A stretch of 64,000 bases of DNA from Diphasiastrum complanatum (GCA_029204225.1 CM055096.1:36531089-36595088), one strand, 5' to 3'. Shown: positions 37,242 through 53,528, numbered from the stretch's first letter. The notes: a model not told the origin generated them from the letters alone. Program-made: numbers and translations.

Positions 37242-38680
37242 CTATGGTAAACACATAACGGCATCATCAACAACAGCACGACGAAGAGTATCAAACGCTG
37301 TCTGACAATCAAGAGTCCACAGAAAAGTACTAGACTTCTTCAAAAGTGCATGAAGAGGAGCTGCGATAGTGGCAAAATGAGGAACTGGACGACGAAGGTG
37401 AGTGACTAACCCAAGAAACATACGAACATGATGAATATCACTAGGTATAGGCCAATCCTGGATGGCCTGAACCTTATGAGGGTCCAGACGAATGTGACCA
37501 TTACAAATAAGAAAACCAAGAAACTCGATCTCAGAAACAGCAAAAGAACATTTAGACAGCTTAGCAAATAACTGGTGGTGTACAAGTAACTGAAAGACAG
37601 AGGAAAGATGGGCAACATGCTCAGCAAGAGACTGACTAAAAATAAGAATATCATCAAAATAAACCAAGACACAATGACCAAGAAGCGGACGTAAGACATT
37701 ATTCATCACATTCTGGAACGTAGGAGGGCCATTAGTAACACCAAAAGGAAACACACGAAATTCATATAAACCAAGATGAGTACGGAAAGCAGTCTTATGT
37801 TCGTCAGAAGGGTGCATCCTGATGTGGTAATATCCAGAACGAAGGTCTATCTTGGAAAAATTTTTAGAGGTATCGAGCTGGTCAAAGAGGTCATCCATGT
37901 GTGGAATAGGGTACTGATTACGAATAGTCAACTTATTTAAAGCACGGTAATCAATACAAAGGCATTTGGTACCATCTTTCTTATTAATAAGGAGAACAGG
38001 AGCACCAAAAGGGCTGTGACTAGGAACAATGAGACCCTGATCTAACAAGGCAGTAATATGGAGCTCAAGCTCATCATGCTCAGATCGAGACATACGATAA
38101 GGGGGACGAGAGAGAGGAGCAGAACTAGGACGCAAATCAATATGATGGTTCACGTCACGTAATGGTGGTAGTGTCGTAGGTTCTGAAAAGACAAAAGCAT
38201 ACTGATGTAATAAGTCAGAAATCACCTGAGGAACAGCTGCTGGTGTAGAAACTGGAGGAACTGGTGCCCGTTGAACACATAATAAGGCAGCACAATGAGC
38301 CTTTGGCAGGCTGCGAATAAACTGCTTCCCAGTAATCAATTGGAAGCCTCCCTGAGAATCAATGCCCACAAGTGAGTGTGTAACTGCATCATGTACAAAT
38401 GTCAATGTCTGTTGTGTCAAGTCCAGTGTAACGGCTCGAAGAGATGCAAACCAATCAGCACCAAGGATAACATCATAACGCTCCATAGGAATAATGTAAA
38501 GATCTGCCTGTCCAGAGAAATCTCCAATGCGGTATGGTTAACGCTGAAACATCTGAGAACTAGGAAAAGAATGAGAACTAGCAACCTCAACTGTGAGAGG
38601 CTGGGAAGCAGGAACATGTGAAGCACAGATCCGACTAGTGATATAACTGCTAATAAAAGAATGAGTGCTACCAGTATCAA
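37242..38680 (-). pseudogene. Gypsy protease and reverse transcriptase
   Basis: The protease start is in another frame (about 38690-38640, EYIVLVDTGSTHSFI) and is broken by a TAA near 38540. It resumes at 38486 (MERYDVILGADWF). RT follows without interruption: LLINKKDGTKCLCIDYRALN, FSKIDLRSGYYHIRM, FQNVMNNVLRPLLG, VYFDDILIFSQSL (catalytic FDD intact) and EIEFLGFLI. It ends at a stop before the RNaseH domain. Confidence 0.9.
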
Positions 38681-38768
38681 CTAAAACAATATACTCTCGA
38701 CCTGTAATACGCACACGTAACCGAATGGAGCGAGGACCAGGACGCCCTGTCCAAGTAGCATAGGCAAG

Positions 38769-39943
38769 CTAAGCATGGCAAGTAGTAGGAAGTAAATCAG
38801 GGAAAGGCTCAGAGGATAAGTCAGGCTCATCAGAAATATGAATGTAGATATCGGAATCAGCTGGAGTAGTGCCCTCATGGTAAAAAACAGCAGTAGTAGT
38901 AGGGAGAGGCTGGCGGCAATCACGGGCAAGATGGTCAGGACTCTTACAACGAAAGCAAAGACGCTTCTGCTGAAGATCAGCGAATTCTGCATACGTGTAA
39001 CGTCGGACAAAAGCAGGTCGAGGAGTCGGAGGACGAGGAGGCGAAGGGGCAATGGAGAGAGCTGGAACAGAAGGGGCTGGTGTAGGGGTGAACGTAGCAA
39101 GAAAAGATGAAGCAGAAGGACGGGGTCGGGAGAAGCGGGAAGGAAGGGTGTCAGAGTACTTATGCTGTAAAGTACTGGCAAGAGACATCGCCTCAACAAG
39201 TGTGGTAGGACTGAAGGAAGAAACATCATAACATAAAGCACCACGAAGCCCAGCAATGTAACGAGAAATAAGCTCAGTGGGCTGTAGATCTGTGAAAAGA
39301 TAAGAAAGCTCCATAAACTGATCTGTATAAGAAGCAAGATCACTGGTCTGAGTGAGACTACGAAATGTATCACATTGGCGGTCAAGCCACTGAGGATCAA
39401 TCATAGCATGGCGGAGGTCGGCAAAAGTATGTCATACATGGAGCCCTTCCCGATCAGGATCAACTCTATAAACTCGCCACCACGTGGCGGCACGTCCATC
39501 TAAATGTAAAGCAGCCAACTGGATCTTCTGAGGATCAGTCTTGGGGTAAATTTGAAAATATGTTCAAGCTTAGCAAACCAATTCTCTAATAAGTTCCCGT
39601 CGGAGGAACCGGAATAGGTAGCAAGCTGTACCCTATCACGAAAGTCTTGAGCAAAGTGTGGCTCAGGAAGGGGGGGACGAGGAAAGAAACCAGGAGGTGG
39701 GTTAGATGGAATGCACGGTCCACCACCAGACTGACTAGCAGAAGAAGATGGAAATCCAAATGGAGGGGGAGTCCCAAATGTAGGAAAAACAGGAGCTTTA
39801 CCAGGACCATGAGGCTGTAAGGAATCAATATGTGACTGCATAGTAGCAAAGCCGGTCATAACTGAATCGAAGCAAAGAATGAGGCCAGAAAGGGTCTCAT
39901 CCATGCGACGAAACATCGGATAAGGTTTCCTGAGTAGTCTCAC
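38769..39943 (-). pseudogene. Gypsy gag with zinc knuckle
   Basis: Two frames: 39943-39500 (proline-rich N-terminus, LATYSGSSDGNLLENWFAKL) and 39404-38769 (LDRQCDTFRSLTQTSDLASY, YIAGLRGAL). The latter contains the knuckle CFRCKSPDHLARDCRQ near 38940. A frameshift or stop near 39405-39500 separates them. Gag forms the virus-like particle and packages RNA. Confidence 0.88.
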
Positions 39944-40632
39944 TCGGGGTAGGTGAATGTGCCATAATGATAGTGGAAGGAATAGACGAAAACTTGAGGG
40001 AGCGAACTCTTGTCGTCACCTCAAATTAGCCTATTACAACCAATATTATCACAACTGAAAAAAAAACAGACAGCAATGAACAATGGAGAAGCTGTAAAAA
40101 TGCACTGGACAGCCAGGGATACAATGTGAATTTGAAAGAGTAAACGGAGTCAGAATTCCTGAAAATGTGGTGGAGAATGAGCGCGCGACAGCCTTTTGAT
40201 AAGCTGTAAAAGATGGCTGGAATTGGAGAAAAAAAAAAGGCAAAAGTGACAAGTTGGGAGTGCTGAGGCAACGATTTATAGGTTGAAGAATTTTAGCTAT
40301 TTGGAATAGCAAATGATGTCAGAATTGGGTAGTTTTTGGATGAGGATGGGCGCTGGACAGTCAGGGAACTAACTGTGGAAGATGGCTGCAAACTGGAAAA
40401 ATATCAGACGAAAGTGATAGGTCGGAAGGCAGGGACAACGATGGAAAGGAAGAGGAGGAGCGCTGGGCAGCAACGAAAAGAGGGGACAAAACAGGGGGAA
40501 CGCTGGGCAGGAAGGAGTGGAAGGAGGCAGCGATGGAACAGGGCTATCAAACGGTAATGGAGCTATAGGAACAACGATGGAGGAGCAAGGCAAGGTAGCA
40601 AAGAAAAAATTCCAGATTGTGCTCAGAAAAGT

Positions 40633-40644
40633 GCTCTGATACCA
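40633..40644 (-). promoter_or_regulatory. Gypsy primer binding site
   Basis: TGGTATCAGAGC on the minus strand, directly abutting the LTR end CGTAACT. Complementary to initiator Met-tRNA. Confidence 0.95.
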
Positions 40645-41062
40645 AGTTACGAATAGAGCCACAACTGATCTAGAATTAAGCTATGAAAGCATCACATAAG
40701 CAAGACTTAACCCTAGAAAGCATGAAAGATAGAGGTTAAGGAGACTAAAGAGAGAGATCAATATCATCAATTGAATGACAAATGACACAGTTTCCCTACT
40801 TATAGCCAAGAGGAAGCCCTAAAAGGAAGCTTCCAGTGGCTAGGGCCCAACTGGGAGGGATAATAGTGCGCCCTCCAAGAAGGCCCCCACTCTCCAGTAA
40901 TATGTCCAAATGGCCTAATAATGAATAATAAGGCCAAAGGCCAACCATATAGTCTGAATGTCACTAATGAATAAAAAAGGGCCCAAGGCCTGCTTATGCA
41001 TAAAGTAAAGTAACTGTAAATGTAAATGGACGTGGCGAATGTAATGAGCCGAGTCCATAACT
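40645..41062 (-). repeat. 5' LTR of the gypsy element
   Basis: Same length as the 3' LTR (418 bp) with no indel between them, only substitutions. Confidence 0.95.
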
Positions 41063-41163
41063 ATTTGTTTCAAAATTTGCATATGGGACAAATGAGCCCT
41101 TGTGCTGAAACACCAATGCTAATCAGCCTGAAAAATCTGAAATGACAAAGTCTATCAATGACT

Positions 41164-42145
<982 letters not shown>

Positions 42146-42173
42146 CTCTCTCTCTCTCTATCTCTCTCTCTCT
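42146..42173. repeat. (CT)n tail of LINE5
   Basis: CT repeats with two interruptions (CTAT), directly after GTTAATAAAGCG. Confidence 0.9.
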
Positions 42174-42212
42174 ATGGCTATTTTACTCTCTAAAAACCCT
42201 AATCCTGAAAAT

Positions 42213-42349
42213 CCCTCTGCATACGTCTAGTTAAGAACATCTATGAGAGTTATACTCTGTTGTACATGTGATTGCAAGAGTGAAGAGTCCTCAGATTTGC
42301 ACACTTCAACATCACCTCCAGCTCTCAAAACTTTGCATGCTATAATTGC
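42213..42349 (+). repeat. Second copy of the 127-bp block (see 33638)
   Basis: Lies 40 bp downstream of the LINE5 tail. It differs by a few substitutions and a 10-bp insertion from the first copy. Confidence 0.85.
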
Positions 42350-43164
42350 TCATTATGCTTAATAATGAGCATGTAGAAATTTTCAAAGTGTCCATTACGC
42401 AAAAAAAAAAAAGCATTGGGTAGAGCTTAAATTTTTTTGGAAAGCCAAACCGTGTAGGATGGCCTGTGCCTGCTGGCCCATTCCTTTTTGGCCCTGCCTT
42501 GCCTTGCAAGGAGGACATAGCAATGACATGCTTGTGTTTTGGTTGTAATTCAAATGAATATGTTTTTATTTGTATTTTAAGCTTTTGTGGGGTTGACATG
42601 TGAATATTTCAGATAAATTGCTTATTTTTTAGCATTGCGCCTCTACAATCATGGAGCTCTGAGTTCTTTAGTACGGTACCTTCGTCTCCTGCAATCATCG
42701 ACCTCTGAGTTATTTAGCATGGCTTCTCTCTCTTTAGCTGTAAGTTTATGTAACAGTTCATCTTCACCTATGTTCCTTGATAGCCTATGTAGAGAGATTG
42801 GATGAGGGCAGTTTCTGTTTCAGGACTGAATGTCTTCCTTGGGCGAGATGAAGCATCATCCGCTTTCACATGTGAAGTGTGATTCTAGTTCGTCTCACAA
42901 AGCAAGTCTTAAGAGTGGTGTTGGACAAGACCGCACAAGCAACAACTCGATGAAGGAGACGATCATGGGAAGGAGGTGCTGAATTCCTCCAATTCGAACT
43001 CGATTTGCATCCTCTTCTGTCCGATTTTCAGAATGTGCGAACCTAACAGCTTCACATCCCTGAATGCCAATTCCTACTCTTGGGTTTCAGCTCCCTTGAA
43101 TCCCTTTTTTTTTTTTTTTAATATCAGAAGAGACGTGAGTCCTTCTAGAGCTCCAGATCCGGAA
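42350..43164. other. No supported gene
   Basis: A possible short exon start (ATGGCTTCTCTCTCTTTAGC at 42719, followed by GTAAGT) is present. No downstream frame supports a gene. Otherwise nothing recognised. Confidence 0.35.
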
Positions 43165-43464
43165 TCAATTGTTGTCATGGTGAGTGAGGCTGTCAATGAT
43201 CTTTGCTACTGCTAATTGAATTTCCTCCTTTGCTTCTTCTTCCAAGTGAGCATCTCCAGCAGCGGAGGAAGCACGACAGGTGTGCACTATGGATTCGATT
43301 CCTTTCAACACATCGTTAGCAAATTTTACCTGCTGAACCAACACTGCCAGGATCCTCACACTTTCCACATGCTCTGTAGCATTTGATGGATCGACCTTGC
43401 TGCTGCAATACATCAACTGACAACTATACTTGCAAATGATGGAAGCAGAAAGAACACATAGCAT
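43165..43464 (-). CDS. Possible exon of an unrecognised minus-strand gene
   Basis: An open minus-strand frame reads SSKVDPSNATEHVESVRILA, VLVQQVKFANDVLKGIESIV and HLEEEAKEEIQLAVAKIIDS. The composition is balanced, with amphipathic helix-like segments. An acceptor-like TGCTGCAG|CAAG stands before VDPSN. I recognise no family. The frame could be chance or an old gene fragment. Confidence 0.3.
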   Translation of the reverse strand: MLCVLSASIICKYSCQLMYCSSKVDPSNATEHVESVRILAVLVQQVKFANDVLKGIESIVHTCRASSAAGDAHLEEEAKEEIQLAVAKIIDSLTHHDNN

Positions 43465-43691
43465 TCACAATGATCAATTCAAGATCAGAAATCGAAAAAG
43501 CATTCACAAGATCACGTGTCTATTTCCAAAAATGAAACAAGTACATATACACCTATCCACGTGCCAAGAACATCCTACTTTAGGTTTTCCATTTCACATG
43601 ACAAGAAACCGTTTTTAACTAACTATGGCCTGTATGCTTCATCGTGAATTGTAATCTATGTACAGAGATTCCTATCAATCTCCAACTCAAT

Positions 43692-44045
43692 TCACAGTGG
43701 AGCATGTATGTCTAATCCTATCATATCTCTCAAGATTAAAAATCTATCTTTGTTGAGGGCCTTGGTCATCATGTCTGCAGTCATGTCCTTGGTGGGACAA
43801 TACTCCAAACTTATTTCATTCTTCTGTACCAGATCTTTGACAAAATGGTACTGCATTTCAACATGTTTACTCCTTTTGTGGAATCCGCCATTCTTGCACA
43901 AGAAAACGCATCCTTGGTTGTCATTTTTCATGAGCATTCCATGGGTGTTGATGCCAATCTCTCTGCAAAGGTTCTTTGTCCAAATATACTCCTTCACTCC
44001 TTGACACATGCTGATATATTCTACTTCAGTTGAGGACAATGCCAC
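43692..44045 (-). pseudogene. Ty1/copia RNaseH C-terminal fragment
   Basis: Minus strand: MALSSTEVEYISMCQGVKEY, IWTKNLCREIG, HKRSKHVEMQYHFVKDLVQK, MTADMMTKALNKDRF. These are the hallmark end motifs of copia polyprotein (A-L-S-S-T-E-x-E-Y and K-H-x-x-x-x-Y-H-F). The frame is open over 117 codons, but the rest of pol is absent. Confidence 0.92.
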
Positions 44046-44162
44046 TGATTTTTGCTTGAAACTTCCCTAGCTTATGGTAGCTCCATTCATGATGAATGTG
44101 AAAAATACAAAAAGATATCTATGTTGACTTTAGGAGTTTGATCAAGTTTTTACATCAAGCAT

Positions 44163-44281
44163 CTATGTGTAGGAAGTTGATTAGGCCATTTTTGGCTTTA
44201 GAGGCAAAATAGTCAAGTACACATGTATTTCCATCATTAGGCCAAAAGTCATTCATGATGTAGCTCAAGCTAGTTAGGCTC
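44163..44281 (+). repeat. 119-bp direct repeat, copy 1
   Basis: Starts CTATGTGTAGGAAGTTGATT; matches 45226-45344. It flanks the 45-kb copia fragment on its left. Confidence 0.88.
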
Positions 44282-44544
44282 ACTACAAGTGTCAAGTATA
44301 GCTTTGATGAGTGACCAAAGTCAAAGTGTTGGCATGAGTTCAAGGGTCCAATCAAAAGAGAGAGATCTAACATTTTGGTCCAATCAACTTTGGAGGGTCA
44401 TGAATCACTCATCCAATAGGAATCAAGAGGTGGTAGAAAGGGGTGCAATAGGAATTGAGCATGGACTACCTCGAGTTAGTACTAGTAGGTTGATTACATC
44501 CATTATGTACTTGAGAGTTTTTGAGAGTTATATGAGATTTGGCA

Positions 44545-45235
44545 ATTTGTGACTATTCTACTTTCTCTCTCTACCCAAGGGCAACCACTTTTCATACTTA
44601 GAGTTTTTTTCAAGTATCACTTCCACACGTGAATGTACTTGTCTTATGATTGTATGCATGTAGAATTGTGTCTCTGACTTAGTTTTTTGAGATATATCTT
44701 GATTATCAATCTATGCTTGATCTAAAGTGCAAACACAAAGCTTAGGAGATACATTGGGGCATTCCCACACGTGTGAGCTTCCCACATGCTAAAGAGAGTT
44801 TGATCCAAACTTTGTCTATACTCCACTTTTTAGTGAGAGGTTGATCTAGTTTGAGAGAGATTGGAAAAGCTAGTGAGGTTGATCTCACATTTTGTTGCAA
44901 GATCTTAGATAGGAGTTGGTAGTACGCCTTTATTGGATTCTATAGTGAGAGAGAAGCAATATTTTATTGTTCATTACAGGGTATCTCCACTACATTTGAT
45001 GGCTTTCATGGGTTCCTTCCTCTTGGAATCAAGTGAGAGATTAACTACCTCCAATTATTCTATTTGGAAGGTAAGGATGGAGTCAATCTTGATACTCCAA
45101 GATGTGATGGACATAGTTCTTGGACTTGAGGAGGAGCCTCAATTGCTCCAAAAAGTTCAAAGATATAAGAAGAGAGCTAGAATAGCTCTACACTATATCA
45201 AGATGAATGTCTCTAATGAGATTTTCTATGTGTAG
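44545..45235 (+). pseudogene. Ty1/copia fragment: LTR remnant, leader and gag start
   Basis: 44545-44785 is homologous to the copia LTR at 60493-60853 (opposite strand). The leader contains ATAGTGAGAGAGAAG at 44943. Gag begins MAFMGSFLLESSERLTTSNY, SIWKVRMESIL, QDVMDIVLG and stops after NVSNEIFYV, where the 119-bp repeat begins. The primer site is not recognisable. Confidence 0.82.
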
Positions 45236-45344
45236 GAAGTTGATTAGGCCATTTTTGGCTTAAGAGGCAAAATAATCAAGTGCACATGTATTTCCATCAT
45301 TAGGCCAAAAGTCATTTATGATGTAGCTCGAGCTAGTTAGGCTC
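45226..45344 (+). repeat. 119-bp direct repeat, copy 2
   Basis: Joins directly to the truncated gag on the left and to the minus-strand copia pol fragment on the right. Offset to copy 1 is 1,063 bp. Confidence 0.88.
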
Positions 45345-45349
45345 TTGCA

Positions 45350-45975
45350 TCCTTTAGTGAAGGATTCTGCATTGGACCAGAAATATCTGTATGTACAGTA
45401 TCTAGTAATCCTCTAGTAGTATGTTGATGGCTTGATCTAAATGGTTTTCTAGCCTATTTACCGACTAGACAGTCTTGACAAACAAGTAATTCGACTTTCC
45501 TATCTAGATAGTCGAGATCAAGAACAATGGATTGTTTGATATTTGCAATACAGAAGTATGATTTAAGTGACTAAGTGTATAATGCCAAAGTAAACTTTTA
45601 TTGATTTGAATAGAACTACTAGAGCCTGACTAGAAAAGCAATGACTTAATCTATACAAGTATCCATGCCTCTTTCCGAGTGCTAGTATCTTGCCTATCAT
45701 ATTGACTAGTTTACACTGATCAGATTTGAATTCTACTTTATGTCCTAGATCTGTAATTTTGCTAACAAAGAGCAGATTTGTAAATAGATTCGGTACATGT
45801 AGGACATTTGAAAGTAGTTTAGATTGATTGTCAAAGCTTGATCTTACTGTACCTTCACCTTTGATAGCTTGTCTGCTATTGTCGCCAAGGTGAACATACC
45901 TTTTGGTATTGTAAGGCGTATAGGACTTGAAACAACCGATGTGGCTAGTTATATGTTGTGTGGCTCCGAAATCCA
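45350..45975 (-). pseudogene. Ty1/copia protease / pre-integrase fragment
   Basis: Minus strand reads NVLHVPNLFTNLLFVSKI, GHKVEFKSDQC and LALGKRHGYLYRL with interruptions. V-L-x-V-P-x-L-x-x-N-L-L-S is the copia signature between protease and integrase. Confidence 0.78.
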
Positions 45976-45979
45976 GAAG

Positions 45980-46690
45980 TCAGGAGCTATCGCTAGATGC
46001 TTCTTGATGGGTTGTCATGAAGGCATCATGATTCGCTTCTTGAATAGGCTGTGGTGCTTCTACAGCTGCATTTTCCACTTGATTCAACTGTCCCTTGCTG
46101 TTGTTCTTAGCTTGAAGTATGCGACAGTCTTGGATCTCATGGTTGGATTGCTTGCAGTATCTGCAGAACAACTTTTTCTTTGTCGGCTGATTCGACTGCT
46201 CTTGACGTTGTGTCGGCTTTTGATTTTGCTTCAATGGCTTCGAGCCTTTCTTCTTATGCTTAGTCGAGCCTTTGTTGGTATATAAGGCGTGAGAGTCGAC
46301 AGTCGAGGCTTCGTTCCTTCGAGTGTCTTTCTACAACAACACTGTGATGACTCTTGAAAGAGTCAGTTCATAGTGTGTTGTGATGATCATCACCCAGTTG
46401 TCGTATGAGCTTGGCAAGCTTGAAAGCAATGTCATTACTGCGTCTTGATCGTCTATGACTGATCCGACAACGACCATTTGCTTCAATAGGTTCTTGAACT
46501 GGTTGATGTGATTTTGCAGGGAATCACCATTTGTCATCTTGAGGGAGTACAATTTCTTGCTGAGATGTAGCTTGGAAGCTATATCTCGCACTTCTTTGTA
46601 CAAGGTGCTCAAGATGTCCCAGACTTCCTTGGAGGTCTGAGCTTCAAAGATTGTAGCGTATTGATTTTGAAAATTCTTAAATACTAAAAT
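45980..46690 (-). pseudogene. Ty1/copia gag with zinc knuckle
   Basis: 46612-46331 reads LHLSKKLYSLKMTNGDSLQN, HINQFKNLLKQM, LLSSLPSSYDNWV (UBN2-type copia gag). 46234-45980 gives KKLFCRYCKQSNHEIQDCRI, a C-x2-C-x4-H-x4-C knuckle. A frame break lies between them (46235-46330). Same orientation and probably the same element as the 45350-45975 fragment. Confidence 0.88.
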
Positions 46691-49240
<2,550 letters not shown>

Positions 49241-51230
49241 CAACAAGAGGCAGAACCAGAATAGTGCCAATGGATCCAATGGGTCAACTCATACCTGTCG
49301 CTCCCTTGCAAACAGTTTGGAGGGCACCTCAGATAGAGATACTAAAATACGATGGATCATCAGATCCCATTCGCTTCCTCTAGATCTACGAGCAAGCTTG
49401 TGAAATCTACAACGATCAGATACTTGCAGAGAAGTTGATGTTGTTTCCCATGTCACTAGTAGCGGTGGCTCAAGATTGGTTTTTCAATTTGTCAGAGGAA
49501 GAAAAATCCACCTGGGAAGCGGTTAAAGCGGCTCTCATCATGCGCTTTAAAGGAAGGAAGTTCCTAGAAGACCGTTTCTCCTACTTAGCAAGGTCAAGGT
49601 GGAAAAAGAGAAAGGGTCAAGGACTATATTGAGCGGGTCAAACATCTACGATCCGAGTGCAGTGCAGCCCTAGCTCTTGATCATGCAGTGATCATGTGGT
49701 TCCTAGCAGGACTACCACGTAGCATCAAGAGAGAACTGAAACGATGGGAGTAGTATGCTACTCTGTAAGAAGCTATGGAGGATGCCATCAGGGAAGAGGA
49801 TGAGGGGTCAGACAATGAATATCCATCTACCCATACTCCTACTCCCTCGATAGCATCGTCATCATCAAATGCTTCCACTCTATCCATAGAACTGTGGTTG
49901 GAACAGATTACAAAATAACACAAACAACAGACGGAGCAGCTTACGACGTAGTCTGATTAGAAACTGAAAGCCTTACAAGGAGCTATAACAACAACACCCA
50001 ATCTACTAGAACAAAACCAGACACAATATCCCCATCATGAAAATGTATGGTGTTCAATATGCACACAAAACCATACAGCGAACGAGTGCCAAGTCAAAAT
50101 CTAAGACTGACCGTGCAATGCAACATCGCACGATACAGCCTATTGCCCATTTAACCCCCGGATTGTCCAACAGAAGAGGAGTCCTTATCAGACTTCTTAT
50201 CCATATCATCAAGGGGCACCAAATGTAGCACCGATAGCCCTTTCACTTGATCGATAGCCAAGTTTGTCAAATTGAGTAACATTAAAATGACAAAAGATGA
50301 ACGCGTATGAGACTATATTGAGCGTTTCAAATGCCTCAAAATTCAAGTACAAGAACAACCCTCTGAACATATGCTCATTATCTGGTTACTAGTTGGACTT
50401 CCAAGGTGGATTAGACGCAAGCTTAAATCCAATGACGAATATATGAGCCTCAAATTAGCTATGTCTGATGCCATCCAGGAGGAAGATGAAGGATCAGATG
50501 TTGATGAATCCAGAAAAAGGAGAGTACCACATGCTCCTATCCATGAGTCAAAGTCGATAGAGGACACCCGAGATTATCTTTGGAAATCCCAGTTGGAGTT
50601 GCTTAATAAGCAACATCAACTACAGATGGAGAAACTCACCAATGAGTTTCAAACTATCCTGAAGTCTATCCAAAGCAGTATGCTTGGTCAGCCAAACACT
50701 GCACATGTACCTTATAGACGAAAACAAATATGGTGTCCACACTGTCGGGCTACGCATCTTGCTGATGCTTGTCCTTCATATCAGCCTATCCAAGCACATA
50801 CAGTCCAACGATATGAAGAACAACCGTCACAATCTGGACATTCCTTGCATTATCACGAATACCCACCAAAAACTCCAGAACCACCAGCCATATAAGATGG
50901 CTATGCAGTTATACAAGCGCCATTGCACACCAGATGTTTCATTTGTGGAGAAACTGGCCACTTTATGATTGATTGTCCAGTCAAGACCAAGTACCATGCC
51001 GAGTGTCCCGACTATGTTAGAAGACACAGTTTCAAAGACTGTCCAAAACAACCCACCAAGATCCTACCTGCCCGACACGTTAGTTACTCCCGATAGGATC
51101 ATCACGACAACACAACATGAGCACTATAGCACCCAACCACTCAACTTGCTGCTCAATGGAGAAGTTTCTTGCAAACTTCTACAATACCGCACAATACACC
51201 AACTCCATTATGCAAAAAGACACTAATATG
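49241..51230 (+). pseudogene. Retrotransposon gag with internal duplication
   Basis: The first segment has the retrotransposon-gag core: IEILKYDGSSDPIRFL, LMLFPMSLVAVAQDWFFNLS, EKSTWEAVKAALIMRF. A C-terminal section then appears twice. Unit A (about 49620-50220) has YIERVKHLRS, MWFLAGLPRSIKREL, WCSICTQNHTANECQ. Unit B (50310-50960) has YIERFKCLKI, IWLLVGLPRWIRRKL, WCPHCRATHLADACPSY. A second knuckle (CFICGETGHFMIDCP) lies near 50935. Stops are frequent. No protease or RT follows, so the lineage is uncertain, though this gag type is typical of Ty3/gypsy. Confidence 0.8.
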
Positions 51231-51884
51231 AAATGAGTCCTTGTAGGAGGAAAACAAAACTGATATTCCGTCATCTACTACAATGTCCAACCAAGAGCAA
51301 CCTCCACAAAAAATTGACAGTTTTCCTCCCTTCTGCAACCTCAAATCTATTTTATTTTCACATGCTGATAAGATTTCTAATGTGCCAATACACAAATAAT
51401 ATCGAAATATAGAGATTTGGTTCTAAATCTCTTGCTCAGAGAGGTCCGACATAGTACCTCAACCATAACTGCATCTCAAGCTATATCTTACAACATCTAC
51501 TATCAACGATGGTAGATTCAGTGTCACTAATCTTTCCTTGTTTTTTGACAAGGGCTTTCATTACTCTAAAAGATCACTAGAAACATGAAACTATCAGGGT
51601 GATTTTTTATCTCAAAATTTATAGAGTTTTCAAGATTCTTTCAAGTTTTCTTCATGAGCACAAGAATGTTTCATGGATTCCCACATTTACAGAATCTAGT
51701 TTTGCTCTTTTCCTTTACCCCCCCCCCCTTTTCTAAGTTTCAACTTTTTCATTTTTCTTCTAGTTCTTTGAACTTCCATAACTTTCTAGTGTGAGTTCAA
51801 ATTTTAGTGCTATAAAAACGAAGATTGATCAAAACGACAGGGTGAAGTTTGCAATTAAGGGGCTTATTATGACACCTAAAAGGG
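51231..51884. other. No gene
   Basis: Contains a C10 run (51720-51729). No coding or repeat signal recognised. Confidence 0.4.
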
Positions 51885-52100
51885 AAATTCTCAAGTACTC
51901 AAGTATGCAAACTAGACGAATGTCATAGTATGATAAGAAACTAGCTATTGTCTTTTATACTTCTTTGTGGTTTGTGTGAGACTTCTTCCTCTTTTTGTTT
52001 GTGGTGTGACAAAGTATGTGTGCATTGTGTAATCAATATAGCATGAAGCATAAAGATATTCACCGACTACACCCAATGCTCACAAAAGTGTCTCCTCCTA
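51885..52100 (+). pseudogene. Truncated copy of the 53.6-kb gene's promoter and first codons
   Basis: Aligns with 53410-53640: CTAGCTATTGTCTTTTATAC, TTTGTGGTTTGTG, CATAGCATGAAG. The start reads MKHKDIHRLHP (MKNNDTHPLHQ in the intact gene). Then the frame breaks near AAAAGTGTCTCCTCCTAATT, and no second exon is present. Confidence 0.75.
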
Positions 52101-52415
52101 ATTGTTCCAATCACTAGGCCAAAATGGAAAATAATGACAACCAGAAACTATCATTTAAGTTAGCATAATTAATAGTTCTGGGAGTCATCATATAATCCAC
52201 GTCCCTAAAACTAATGACTGATATGATAAAAGCCATCATTCAAATTAGAAAATATTCGTAGAAAAACATGGCGACTACATATCCTGATTCAACAAAAAAT
52301 CATCATTTGTATATGATTATGGAGCACAAATGGTGCCTTTCTATTCTTGGGGAAGGCATTGCATTTCTACTCTTATTGTTTGTTACAAAATGGGAAGAAT
52401 TTTAATCCACACGCT
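52101..52415. other. No gene
   Basis: AT-rich, between the truncated copy and the inverted arm. Nothing recognised. Confidence 0.4.
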
Positions 52416-53500
<1,085 letters not shown>

Positions 53501-53528
53501 TTTCTATTTCTGTTTGTGGTCTAACATT

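Larger units (their letters stand above)
34870..41062 (-). mobile_element. Complete Ty3/gypsy retrotransposon, 6,193 bp
   Basis: Two 418-bp LTRs (34870-35287, 40645-41062) both run from AGTTACGAATAG to GTCCATAACT. Target duplication is ATTTG (34865-34869 and 41063-41067). A primer site lies at 40633-40644. On the minus strand the internal order is gag, protease, RT, RNaseH, integrase, C-terminal domain, which is Ty3/gypsy. I count about 19 differences in 418 LTR positions (about 4.5%), mostly transitions, so the insertion is not recent. Internal stops make it non-autonomous. Confidence 0.95.
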
